A stretch of 40,480 nt of DNA. Source: JAISGQ01 sp964500965 (GTDB lineage: Bacteria; Bacillota; Clostridia; Oscillospirales; Acutalibacteraceae). Under the pieces are notes generated by a model. It made no database searches. It saw nothing but the letters and a program-made list of their open reading frames with translations, and was not told where the DNA came from. Positions 31,695 through 38,962 of this stretch are shown piece by piece. The stretch is taken from assembly GCA_964500965.1 (NCBI GenBank), contig CAZCQZ010000016.1, positions 1-40,480 on the forward strand. Reading direction: 5' to 3'. Every line of letters begins with the position of its first letter. Position 1 is the stretch's first letter. The position numbers and the translations under genes are program-made.

Positions 31695-32801
31695 ATGTCC
31701 CCCAAAAGAAAGAATGATTTTGACGATTTCGGCTCTACTCAGTCCACCACCTTTGACGATGATATGGATTTTGAAAACCGAATCGTTGACCCGGAATTTT
31801 CAAATGATGACAATGACACCGAAAATCCTCTCAGACCGAAAAGCTTTGACGATTACATCGGTCAGGACAAGGTAAAGGAGAATTTAAGGGTCTATATAAG
31901 TGCCGCCCTCGGACGGCAGGAAACCCTCGACCATTGCCTGCTCTACGGTCCTCCGGGACTGGGAAAAACCACCCTTGCCGGCATTATTGCCCATGAAATG
32001 GGCGTTGGTTTACGGGTAACTTCCGGTCCTGCAATCGAAAAGCCCGGTGATTTGGCGGCTCTGCTTTCCTCCATGAATCCAGGAGATGTGCTGTTTATAG
32101 ACGAGATTCACCGCCTTTCACGTATGGTTGAGGAGGTTTTGTACCCTGCCATGGAGGACTTTGCCATTGATATTGTCACCGGCAAGGGTCAGGGCGCAAT
32201 GAGCTATCATCTGCCGCTCCCCCACTTCACCCTCATAGGTGCTACTACAAGAGCAGGTCAGCTTTCCGCACCGCTTCGTGACCGCTTCGGCGTGCTGTTC
32301 AGACTTGAGCTGTACTCACCGGAGGAGCTTTCGCTTATCGTCACCCGTTCCGCAGGTATTTTGGGCATCGGCATTGAGGAGGAAGGCTCGCTTGAAATAG
32401 CTTCACGTTCACGTGGCACTCCCCGAATTGCCAACCGCCTTTTAAAGCGTGTTCGCGACTTCGCACAGGTTTACGGTGACGGCACTATTACCTTTGAAAT
32501 CGCCCGAATGGCTCTTGACCGCCTTGAAATAGACGAGCTGGGGCTTGATAAAATCGACAGGCTTTTGCTTCGCTCTATTATTGATTACTATAAGGGCGGT
32601 CCTGTGGGACTTGAAACAATTGCCGCCGCCATAGGTGAGGAAGCCGTTACAATTGAGGACGTTTACGAGCCTTATTTGATGCAGATAGGCTTCCTTTCAC
32701 GAACTCCCAGAGGTCGCTGTGTAACCCATGCGGCATATCTGCATCTGGGGCTTACACCTCCGGGCATGAAAGAATCAAACGGACAGACCTCACTGTTTTA
32801 G
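31695..32801 (+). CDS. ruvB: Holliday junction branch-migration ATPase RuvB
   Basis: AAA+ motor that drives branch migration with RuvA. Walker A GPPGLGKTTLAG (about 86-97), Walker B LFIDEIHRL (about 132), sensor GATTRAG (about 182), arginine finger region APLRDRFG, and the C-terminal winged helix (PYLMQIGFLSRTPRGR). 368 residues, longer than usual because of an acidic N-terminal extension of about 35 residues (KRKNDFDDFGSTQST...). Its FDDFG motif resembles the FDDFD tail of the LRR protein at 36293. GGAGG lies 7 nt before the ATG. Confidence 0.97.
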   Translation: MSPKRKNDFDDFGSTQSTTFDDDMDFENRIVDPEFSNDDNDTENPLRPKSFDDYIGQDKVKENLRVYISAALGRQETLDHCLLYGPPGLGKTTLAGIIAHEMGVGLRVTSGPAIEKPGDLAALLSSMNPGDVLFIDEIHRLSRMVEEVLYPAMEDFAIDIVTGKGQGAMSYHLPLPHFTLIGATTRAGQLSAPLRDRFGVLFRLELYSPEELSLIVTRSAGILGIGIEEEGSLEIASRSRGTPRIANRLLKRVRDFAQVYGDGTITFEIARMALDRLEIDELGLDKIDRLLLRSIIDYYKGGPVGLETIAAAIGEEAVTIEDVYEPYLMQIGFLSRTPRGRCVTHAAYLHLGLTPPGMKESNGQTSLF

Positions 32802-32830
32802 GGGCTACCGAAAAATATCAGGAGAACACT

Positions 32831-33697
32831 ATGAGATTTACCGAAAACTGGAAAGATTACACGCTGATTGACGCTTCCGACGGCGAACGCCTTGAACGTT
32901 GGGGGGATATTGTGCTTATCCGTCCCGACCCACAGGTGATTTGGAAAACCGAAAAGAAAAATCCGCTGTGGAAAAACGCCCATTCACGCTATATCCGCTC
33001 ATCAAGCGGCGGCGGTGCATGGGACGTATACAAAAAAATACCCGATTCCTGGCAGATAAAATACCTCGATTTGACCTTTGCCATAAAGCCCATGGGCTTT
33101 AAGCACACCGGACTTTTTCCGGAGCAGGCGGTAAACTGGGAGCTTTTTATCGACCTTATCAAAAATGCCGACAGACCCATAAAGGTACTGAATCTCTTTG
33201 CCTATACCGGCGGTGCTACCGTTGCCTGTCTTTCAGCCAGCGCACACGTCACCCATGTGGACGCTTCAAAGGGCATGACCGAATGGGCTAAGGAAAACGC
33301 CGTGCTTTCGGGACTTCGTGAGCTTCCTCAGCGTTGGATTGTGGACGACTGCCTTAAATTTATCGCCAGAGAACAGCGGCGAGGCAACACCTACGATGCT
33401 GTTATTATGGACCCTCCCAGCTACGGCAGAGGACCTAACGGTGAGGTTTGGAAGCTGGAGGAACAGGTATACTCACTCGTATCCGAATGCGCAAAGCTGC
33501 TTTCCGACAATCCGCTGTTTTTCGCCATAAACAGCTATACTACGGGACTTTCTCCGTCGGTTATGAACTATCTGCTGGGCACTCTCGTTCAGCCTGCCCA
33601 CGGCGGCAGGCTTTCCTGTGACGAAATAGGTCTGAGGGTTGAAAGTACCGGTCTGGCGCTGCCCTGCGGAGCTACTGCACTTTGGACAAAGGATTGA
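32831..33697 (+). CDS. class I SAM-dependent methyltransferase (RlmI-like)
   Basis: 288 residues. SAM-binding loop VLNLFAYTGGATVACLSASAHVTHVDAS, WIVDDCLKFIAREQRRG and the catalytic-type motif MDPPSYGRG place it near the RlmI/RlmK-like rRNA methyltransferases, which act on 23S rRNA bases. It lacks the N-terminal PUA domain of RlmI, so the target base is uncertain. Begins 29 bp after ruvB with an AGGAG site; it is convergent with the next, minus-strand operon, only 7 bp from its stop. Confidence 0.85.
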   Translation: MRFTENWKDYTLIDASDGERLERWGDIVLIRPDPQVIWKTEKKNPLWKNAHSRYIRSSSGGGAWDVYKKIPDSWQIKYLDLTFAIKPMGFKHTGLFPEQAVNWELFIDLIKNADRPIKVLNLFAYTGGATVACLSASAHVTHVDASKGMTEWAKENAVLSGLRELPQRWIVDDCLKFIAREQRRGNTYDAVIMDPPSYGRGPNGEVWKLEEQVYSLVSECAKLLSDNPLFFAINSYTTGLSPSVMNYLLGTLVQPAHGGRLSCDEIGLRVESTGLALPCGATALWTKD

Positions 33698-33704
33698 AAA
33701 CAGT

Positions 33705-34094
33705 CTAATTAAATAAATTTATCAGCCACGCCTCGTCGTTTTCATCGCGCAATCCCCGATTGTGCGCAAAGACGCGGCGTGCTTTTTGTAAATTGCGGTA
33801 AACCGTCGCTTCACTCATGGCAAGGGTATCACTGGCTTTGCGTACCCTGAGAGTAACCGTCCCTTTTTGATTCAGCTCCTCCGGTCTTGTAAAATACACC
33901 GCTTTCAGACAACTGACAACATCTTTTCCGTCCGTCTCATTCATCAGCTCGTCAATGGTTTTACTCACTGCGCTCAAATCCTCTATGGACGGGTCTTTCA
34001 TATCAAGCTCCCTTATATCTTTTTGCCCCGGACAGCCGCACAACGAGTACAGGCGAAATGCACTGATACAATAATCATGCGTGTTATCGTTCAT
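33705..34094 (-). CDS. HTH protein with sigma-70 region 4-like C terminus
   Basis: 129 residues. The N-terminal part (NDNTHDYCISAFRLYSLCGCPGQKD) has three cysteines; the C-terminal part reads VRKASDTLAMSEATVYRNLQKARRVFAHN, a helix-turn-helix like sigma-70 region 4 or phage late-gene activators. The core before it (VVSCLKAVYFTRPEELNQKG) is helical. Start ATG 34094 overlaps the previous stop codon (TGATG) and has AGGAGG 10 nt upstream; the TTG at 34097 is an alternative. Second gene of a minus-strand operon with a LexA box at its promoter, so probably damage-inducible. Its targets are unknown. Could also be a phage remnant. Confidence 0.7.
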   Translation of the reverse strand: MNDNTHDYCISAFRLYSLCGCPGQKDIRELDMKDPSIEDLSAVSKTIDELMNETDGKDVVSCLKAVYFTRPEELNQKGTVTLRVRKASDTLAMSEATVYRNLQKARRVFAHNRGLRDENDEAWLINLFN

Positions 34095-34276
34095 CAATTC
34101 TTTTCCTCCTGCAAATCCATACAGTTTTCGCATTGAAAGCCGTTTTCAACGCGCCGTTTCCGCTCGTTTTCCATTATCGGAGCACCGCACACCACGCACA
34201 TTCCGATACATGACAATCCGAAATCAATGTCAAGATATTCGCTCCATGAGCCGAGGTTCTTCAATTCATCCATCAT
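34094..34276 (-). CDS. 60-residue CxxC/CxxC zinc-finger-like peptide
   Basis: Small cytoplasmic protein with two cysteine pairs, CVVC and CENC, about 21 residues apart (a possible treble-clef zinc site), plus a charged spacer (ENERKRRVENG). The N-terminal half is MMDELKNLGSWSEYLDIDFG. ATG 34276 has a GGGAGATGG site; the tandem ATG at 34273 is equally possible. It is followed with a one-base overlap by the HTH gene, showing coupling, and is first in the LexA-box operon. I do not recognise a family. Could be a DNA-binding or anti-regulator partner of the HTH protein. Confidence 0.65.
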   Translation of the reverse strand: MMDELKNLGSWSEYLDIDFGLSCIGMCVVCGAPIMENERKRRVENGFQCENCMDLQEEKN

Positions 34277-34298
34277 ACCATCTCCCTGAATATTTTGT

Positions 34299-34312
34299 CG
34301 AACAAATGTTCT
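34299..34312. promoter_or_regulatory. LexA box (SOS operator)
   Basis: CGAACAAATGTTCT matches the Gram-positive LexA consensus CGAACRNRYGTTYC at 13 of 14 positions. It lies just downstream of the -10 of the minus-strand promoter, covering the start of transcription, which is a typical repressor position. No other match was noticed in the window. Confidence 0.78.
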
Positions 34313-34318
34313 GAGAAT

Positions 34319-34347
34319 ATATTACACCGTTTTTCTCCGATTGTCAA
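34319..34347 (-). promoter_or_regulatory. promoter of the CxxC-HTH operon
   Basis: Minus strand -35 TTGACA (34342-34347), 17 bp spacer, -10 TAATAT (34319-34324). Near-consensus strength fits a gene held off by a repressor. Confidence 0.83.
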
Positions 34348-34376
34348 TTGGTAAAACTGCTTGATTTATGCGCGTC

Positions 34377-34412
34377 AAATCCGTTGACATTTCACAAAAC
34401 GGATTTTATACT
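34377..34412 (+). promoter_or_regulatory. promoter with dyad operator of the XRE repressor gene
   Basis: Promoter TTGACA (34384-34389), 17 bp spacer, TATACT (34407-34412). A 9-bp inverted repeat AAATCCGTT (34377-34385) / AACGGATTT (34398-34406) with a 12-bp gap spans from the -35 to the -10. This placement suggests autorepression by the XRE protein. Confidence 0.75.
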
Positions 34413-34455
34413 GATTTTGATGCTGATATTTAATAAAAATCATATGGGTGGTAAT

Positions 34456-35052
34456 ATGAGAAAGGTGTCCGATTTCAAAACAAGACTTGAAACCATACTT
34501 GCCGAACGGAATATCCGAGCAACACAGCTCAGCCGTGATTCCGGCATCAGCAAACCGACTATTTCCCAGTATTTAAAAGGCGTATACGAGCCGAAGCATG
34601 AACAGCTATGCCGCATGGCAGACGCACTGGGCGTAAGCTCACAGTGGCTTGAGGGCTATGATGTTGCGAAATTTCCCGATGAGCCGCCGGAAAGTGTTTT
34701 CCGCCTGCCGGTATTTGCCCTGTCCGACCTTGAAGCTCCCCTCCGTTATGAAATCTGCGACCCGAAATACGGTGAGGACTGCTTTTTTGTCGAAGCCGAC
34801 GACCATTTTTATCCTGTCACGGAAAAAGGCGACCTCATTCTTTTAAAGCCTGTCGAAAATCTTTTGCCCGGTCAGGCTGCATTGATTTTCTTTCGCGATT
34901 ACGGCGGCTTTTATATTTATAATCCCGTTGATGACGGTGCCCGGCTTTGCTGTCTGAACGCATATTACCCACCGGTCCCGGTCGGCGGCGATGAGCTTTC
35001 TCTGCTGCGCATATCCGGCAGAGTAATTCTCACCGTTAAAAAGTGGCAATAA
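34456..35052 (+). CDS. XRE-family repressor with S24/LexA-like C-terminal domain lacking catalytic Ser
   Basis: 198 residues. N-terminal HTH (FKTRLETILAERNIRATQLSRDSGISKPTISQYLKG, in two halves, about 5-40), then a C-terminal domain with the S24 peptidase outline (EADDHFYPVTEKGDLILL ... GQAALIFFRDYGGFYIY ... LRISGRVILTV). In cleavable CI/LexA-type repressors the motif is G/D-Ser-Met-x-Pro with a later Lys; here the Ser is His (DDHFYP, about 115-120) and the Lys is missing, so self-cleavage is unlikely. ATG 34456 follows GGGTGG; an ATG at 34444 is in frame. It is divergent from the CxxC-HTH operon and likely binds the dyad in its own promoter. Confidence 0.85.
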   Translation: MRKVSDFKTRLETILAERNIRATQLSRDSGISKPTISQYLKGVYEPKHEQLCRMADALGVSSQWLEGYDVAKFPDEPPESVFRLPVFALSDLEAPLRYEICDPKYGEDCFFVEADDHFYPVTEKGDLILLKPVENLLPGQAALIFFRDYGGFYIYNPVDDGARLCCLNAYYPPVPVGGDELSLLRISGRVILTVKKWQ

Positions 35053-35083
35053 TCGTACATATTGATATTTCACGATTTTATCA

Positions 35084-35112
35084 TTGATTTATCACGGGAA
35101 TTATTGTAAAAT
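35084..35112 (+). promoter_or_regulatory. promoter of the HdeD-like gene
   Basis: -35 TTGATT (35084-35089), 17 bp spacer, -10 TAAAAT (35107-35112), 29 bp before the start codon. Confidence 0.68.
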
Positions 35113-35141
35113 CGGAAAAAAGTGTAATGGAGGATTTTATC

Positions 35142-35774
35142 ATGAGTGCAAAAGAAAACAAGCGCAAAATCGACCTTGAACGGATACGCAAATCGAAATG
35201 GGGCTATATTGCCGTGTCTGCAATTTTTATTATTCTCGGCTTGATGCTTATAATCGACCCTGTCGGCACAGGCAAAAAGCTTGCGTTTCTGTTTGGCGGC
35301 GCACTGGCTTTTTACGGTGCGTTCAGGCTGATTTCGTCGCTTGTTAAAAAGAAAGATGACGGCAGTTTAAACCCCGATGTCATCATTGGCATACTGCTCA
35401 TAATCGGCGGCGTAGCCGTTATCATTTTCCATGGGTATGTGGCGGAGCTTCTTTCCTTTGCCCTGGGTATTTTCCTTGTTGCCGACGGTCTGTTCAAGCT
35501 GCAAACAGCAATCAGCGCAAAGCGCAGTCTTATACCGTCGTGGTGGTTGGTGCTTATCGCCGCTCTTGTATGTATTGCTTTCGGCGCACTTCTTATATTT
35601 GCGCCGTCTTTCAGACTGGGCACGCCGTATCTGGCACTGGGAATCGCATTTCTTATCGACGGCGCACAGAATCTTATTTCCGCTGTCTATTCTCATATGA
35701 TTATCAAAAAAGCTCCGAAAGATACCATTGATATTAACGACCATGCACCTGTCGAAACAAAAGCCATTGACTAA
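35142..35774 (+). CDS. HdeD/DUF308-like membrane protein
   Basis: 210 residues with six transmembrane helices in the HdeD pattern: WGYIAVSAIFIILGLMLIIDP, FLFGGALAFYGAFRLISSL, VIIGILLIIGGVAVIIF, LSFALGIFLVADGLFKLQTAI, WLVLIAALVCIAFGALLIFAP and LALGIAFLIDGAQNLISAV. The repeated helix-DGxxK/N motif is typical of DUF308. Thought of as a stress-linked membrane protein, with no biochemical role fixed. ATG 35142 follows GGAGG; a GTG-type start 15 bases earlier is less likely. Own promoter and terminator. Confidence 0.85.
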   Translation: MSAKENKRKIDLERIRKSKWGYIAVSAIFIILGLMLIIDPVGTGKKLAFLFGGALAFYGAFRLISSLVKKKDDGSLNPDVIIGILLIIGGVAVIIFHGYVAELLSFALGIFLVADGLFKLQTAISAKRSLIPSWWLVLIAALVCIAFGALLIFAPSFRLGTPYLALGIAFLIDGAQNLISAVYSHMIIKKAPKDTIDINDHAPVETKAID

Positions 35775-35804
35775 CGATAAAATGCTTTTACAGTAGTATT
35801 AAAT

Positions 35805-35846
35805 GCGGCGCAGTAATGCTTATGCTATTGCGCCGCGTTATTTTTT
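35805..35846 (+). terminator. intrinsic terminator of the HdeD-like gene
   Basis: Arms GCGGCGCAGTA (35805-35815) and TATTGCGCCGC (35826-35836) with one G-T wobble and a 10-nt loop, followed by a T-run (35841-35846). Confidence 0.9.
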
Positions 35847-35894
35847 GAAGTATAATACTGCCGTGTAAAATAATGAAAAGGGGTTCTGTTACCT

Positions 35895-36200
35895 ATGATA
35901 AAGCACATAGTTATGTTCAAAATGCTCAAAAATGCGGCAGGGCGAAGCAAAAAGGAAAACATTGCCGAGGCATGTGAACGTCTTTCTCATTTCAAATCGG
36001 AAATTCCCTATCTTGCGGATTTTCAGTTCGGCACAAACTGTCCCGATGCATCGGCGGATAACTGCGACCTTGCGCTGGTCTGTGATTTTGAGAATATGGA
36101 CGCCTTGAGCAAATACAAGGTGCACCCTACCCACGTTGCCTACGGAAAATATATTCATTCGGTCATGGAATCGCGTGTGTGCATTGATTACGAATACTGA
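35895..36200 (+). CDS. Dabb (stress-responsive A/B barrel) family protein
   Basis: 101 residues. The N terminus MIKHIVMFKMLKNA and the core LADFQFGTNC ... DLALVCDFENMDALSKYKVHPTHVAYGKYIHSV are typical of Dabb proteins (Pfam PF07876), small dimeric beta-barrel-like proteins; the conserved HPxH histidines are present. Substrate and role are unknown here. It has an AAAAGGGG stretch upstream and is preceded by the terminator of the HdeD-like gene, so it is probably transcribed alone from a -10 around 35868. Confidence 0.9.
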   Translation: MIKHIVMFKMLKNAAGRSKKENIAEACERLSHFKSEIPYLADFQFGTNCPDASADNCDLALVCDFENMDALSKYKVHPTHVAYGKYIHSVMESRVCIDYEY

Positions 36201-36226
36201 TACATTCGGTGTTAACATTATTTCTC

Positions 36227-36254
36227 TTGATTTGTTGTGGGCTGAGATTATAAT
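36227..36254 (+). promoter_or_regulatory. promoter of the LRR/CHAP pair
   Basis: -35 TTGATT (36227-36232), 16 bp spacer, -10 TATAAT (36249-36254), 39 bp before the GTG start of the LRR gene. Confidence 0.7.
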
Positions 36255-36292
36255 TTATTACATGTAAACTTTTTGCAAAGGACTGACTGCCA

Positions 36293-37615
36293 GTGCCCGA
36301 CTACCGCTATACTCCGACCGGTGACGGCTTTGACGATTTTGACGATTTCGATAATTTTGACGGTGAAAACTCCGCGGCGGAATTTGACGATTTCGATGAT
36401 TTTGACGAAAACGATAATTATGTCACCGATGACGGCTTTGATGACTTCGATGATTTTGACAATACTTCTGCCGAAAACGGTTTCAGTCGGAATTTGCCGC
36501 CTGAAATGCCGAAATATCCGAATTTTCGATACGATGACGAGCCTGAATTTACTATTGTAAAACCGCCGAAAGAACATCGTGTACGGAAAGCCGTTTTGTC
36601 TCTGCTTTCCCTTGCTTTGATAATCATAAGCGCAGGCATTTCGGCGCACTTTGCCGACGGCTTCTTGCCACAGGATATTCTCACCTGGCGCATCGGCGGC
36701 GCAACTGTCGGTGACCTTTTTAAAATCGGCTCTGCCGAACAGCTTACGGACAATTATTCAGCCGATTCCGATAAATCGGCGCAAGCCATATCCGAAGCCG
36801 ACGTTTCCGTTCCGGATTCCGTTAAATATGCCGATTTCGATATTTACGAGGGCAATACCTACTGCACCGTGAAAGGTTACAACGGCACTGCTCTTTCAAT
36901 TTCACTTCCCGCTTCCTATAACGGCAAACCGTGTACCCATATTGAGGCAAACGCTTTTTCAAACAGCCCCGTGAAGCAAATCGAAATTCCCTACGGCTAT
37001 ACATTTATCGGACAGACTGCCTTTTCCGGCTGCTCCGTTACCGACCTTTATCTTCCCGACAGCATAACCGAAATCGGCTGGGGAATGTGTTCCGGAAACA
37101 AGTGGCTTAAAAGTCTGCACCTGTCCTCCTCCCTTGAGGAAATCCCCGAATGGGCATTTGCAAGCTGTGTTTCGCTTACCGACCTGAACATTCCCGGAAG
37201 CATTAAAACAGTCGGGCAATGGTCGTTTACCGACTGTACTTCTCTCAAAAAGCTCACCCTTAATGAGGGCACTGTCATTTTGGACAGTTGTGCTTTTTAC
37301 GGCTGCTCCGAGCTTTCCGTTGCGGTGCTTCCCCAAAGCGTTACCACTATCGGAGAAATGTGCTTCAGAAGCTGTACCTCGCTTTTGATTGTCTCCGTCC
37401 CGGAAACCCTTGAAAGCATAGGAAAAAATGCGTTCATGAACTGCTCAAGCGTGCTCACCCTTTTCGGTGAGGTCGGCGGAAAATGGGAGACTTATGCCAA
37501 GAACAACGGATTATATTTCGAGTCAATCGCCAATCTCGATTTATCCGAGGACGATGAAAGCGATGATTCGGGGGACAATCTTTCCGACACGGACATTTCT
37601 CAATCCGACATTTGA
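36293..37615 (+). CDS. membrane-anchored BspA-type leucine-rich repeat protein with acidic FDDFD tail
   Basis: 440 residues. Residues 1 to about 95 form an acidic cytoplasmic region with three clusters of the type GFDDFDDFDN / EFDDFDDFDE, then one transmembrane helix (about 98-120, VLSLLSLALIIISAGISAHF), a short acidic linker and about eight LRR_5 (BspA-type) repeats with the pattern IPxSVTxIGExCFxxCTSL from about 195 to 410; the tail is acidic again (DLSEDDESDDSGDNLSDTD). LRR_5 domains usually bind proteins or glycans outside the cell. GTG start at 36293, AAAGGA 10 nt upstream. The FDD clusters come from a tandem GAY repeat in DNA. Followed 30 bp later by the CHAP gene. Confidence 0.82.
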   Translation: MPDYRYTPTGDGFDDFDDFDNFDGENSAAEFDDFDDFDENDNYVTDDGFDDFDDFDNTSAENGFSRNLPPEMPKYPNFRYDDEPEFTIVKPPKEHRVRKAVLSLLSLALIIISAGISAHFADGFLPQDILTWRIGGATVGDLFKIGSAEQLTDNYSADSDKSAQAISEADVSVPDSVKYADFDIYEGNTYCTVKGYNGTALSISLPASYNGKPCTHIEANAFSNSPVKQIEIPYGYTFIGQTAFSGCSVTDLYLPDSITEIGWGMCSGNKWLKSLHLSSSLEEIPEWAFASCVSLTDLNIPGSIKTVGQWSFTDCTSLKKLTLNEGTVILDSCAFYGCSELSVAVLPQSVTTIGEMCFRSCTSLLIVSVPETLESIGKNAFMNCSSVLTLFGEVGGKWETYAKNNGLYFESIANLDLSEDDESDDSGDNLSDTDISQSDI

Positions 37616-37645
37616 TTTCAAATTCTGACAAACGGAGGTTTTGCA

Positions 37646-38848
37646 ATGAAAAGAGTCACTGCATTGACGCTGCTTTTTTGTATTCTTTTCTGCCTGACGG
37701 CTCAAATGCACCCGGAAGCCTCCGCCTCCGTTTTTGAACACTCCGAAAGCTACCGAAGCAGTGAATATTATCAACGTCTGCTATCGACGGCTTTGTCCGG
37801 TAAGAGCGGTGCGGATATTGCCGCCGTTGCCCTTTCTCAGGTCGGCTATCACGAGGGACGGTCAGCCGGTGACCTTGACGGCACATCGTCGGGCAAGGCA
37901 AATTTCACCGAATACGGCGCAAACTTCGGCTTATCCGATGACGCGTGGTGCTCAATATTTGTGTGGTGGTGCGCACGCCAGGCAGGCGTAAACGAAAGCA
38001 TTATCAGAAAAACCGAATGGGCAAAAACTTCCCTACAGCCCTTTGCATGTCTGCCCCTTTCACAATGCGGCAATATTTCCGTCGGTGACATCGCTTTTAT
38101 CGACATGAGCGGCGGTGACGGAATTGAAGACCATATGGGAATTGTTGTCGCCGTCAGCGAAAACGAAATAACCACTGTTGAGGGCAATTCCTCAAATGCG
38201 GTGCGACGGCAGGTATATTCTCGCACAACAGGACTGCGTTCCGACAGCGCAGGCACTCTGCTTTACATCGGCTCTCCGGATTACGGCGGCGTTAACAGTC
38301 CCGTGTGTACCTACGAAACAATATTTGTGCACTCACCGAACGCCGATGCTTATTCTGCAATCGGCGGTGAAAAAATCGGCACCCTCGGTGACGGCGAATA
38401 TATGTTGCTTGCAACCGATTCTACCGGGAGCTGGCTTCAGCTTGTGGCGGCAAACGGTACTGATTCCGTTTTTATTTCCGCCGACAATGCCGACCTTTCC
38501 GCAAAAAATCTTCCGCCGATAACCGGGTATGACGCATGGAGCACCTTTGAGCCTCATACAACCGCTGCCGTCAGCGACAGCAATATTGCTATCCCAATTC
38601 AAACAGACCCGTCGGTTACAACCACTGCGCCTACCTCTGCCACGTCATCAACCGCCCCCTCCGCAACACAGTCCTCTGTTTCAAGCGCGATTACCCCGAC
38701 CGAATCCGACAACGGATATACCGCATCTTTCGGAAACGACTGGATAGAATACGCCGCATACGGTCTGCTGGGTTTGCTGACCCTGGGCTTTATTGTTGTC
38801 ATGGCTAGTCTTATGGGTAAAAAAGAGTCATCTGCCGATGATTATTAA
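37646..38848 (+). CDS. secreted membrane-anchored CHAP-domain peptidoglycan hydrolase
   Basis: 400 residues: signal peptide (MKRVTALTLLFCILFCLTAQ, cut before about 30), a CHAP domain with GYHEGR, WCSIFVWWC (catalytic Cys about 102) and DHMGIVVAV (His about 163), then an SH3-like stretch (about 225-290: YETIFVHSPNADAYSAIGGEKIGTLGDGEYM in two parts), a Thr/Ser/Pro-rich linker (about 300-355) and a C-terminal transmembrane helix (about 368-390) ending KKESSADDY. Likely cuts the peptide cross-bridges or the amide of wall peptidoglycan while tethered. GGAGG precedes the ATG. It follows the LRR protein by 30 bp, so they may act together at the surface. Confidence 0.86.
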   Translation: MKRVTALTLLFCILFCLTAQMHPEASASVFEHSESYRSSEYYQRLLSTALSGKSGADIAAVALSQVGYHEGRSAGDLDGTSSGKANFTEYGANFGLSDDAWCSIFVWWCARQAGVNESIIRKTEWAKTSLQPFACLPLSQCGNISVGDIAFIDMSGGDGIEDHMGIVVAVSENEITTVEGNSSNAVRRQVYSRTTGLRSDSAGTLLYIGSPDYGGVNSPVCTYETIFVHSPNADAYSAIGGEKIGTLGDGEYMLLATDSTGSWLQLVAANGTDSVFISADNADLSAKNLPPITGYDAWSTFEPHTTAAVSDSNIAIPIQTDPSVTTTAPTSATSSTAPSATQSSVSSAITPTESDNGYTASFGNDWIEYAAYGLLGLLTLGFIVVMASLMGKKESSADDY

Positions 38849-38899
38849 ACGCAGCGTGATAATCAATTTTTAATATTACGTTTTGTATATAATCGCGTA

Positions 38900-38928
38900 T
38901 TGAATTAACTGTTTTTATATGATAAAAT
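38900..38928 (+). promoter_or_regulatory. promoter of the membrane protein gene at 38963
   Basis: -35 TTGAAT (38900-38905), 17 bp spacer, -10 TAAAAT (38923-38928), 34 bp before the start codon. Confidence 0.68.
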
Positions 38929-38962
38929 CATTAAAAATCCCACCCTGTTCGGAGGTATTCAA

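Noticed and set aside
33705..35052. Intact prophage
   Set aside because: Only three regulatory-type genes; no integrase, capsid, terminase or lysis genes on either side, and flanking genes are chromosomal.
36325..36470. CRISPR array
   Set aside because: The repeat is a coding GAC/TTT tandem within the LRR protein (FDDFD clusters), with no spacers.
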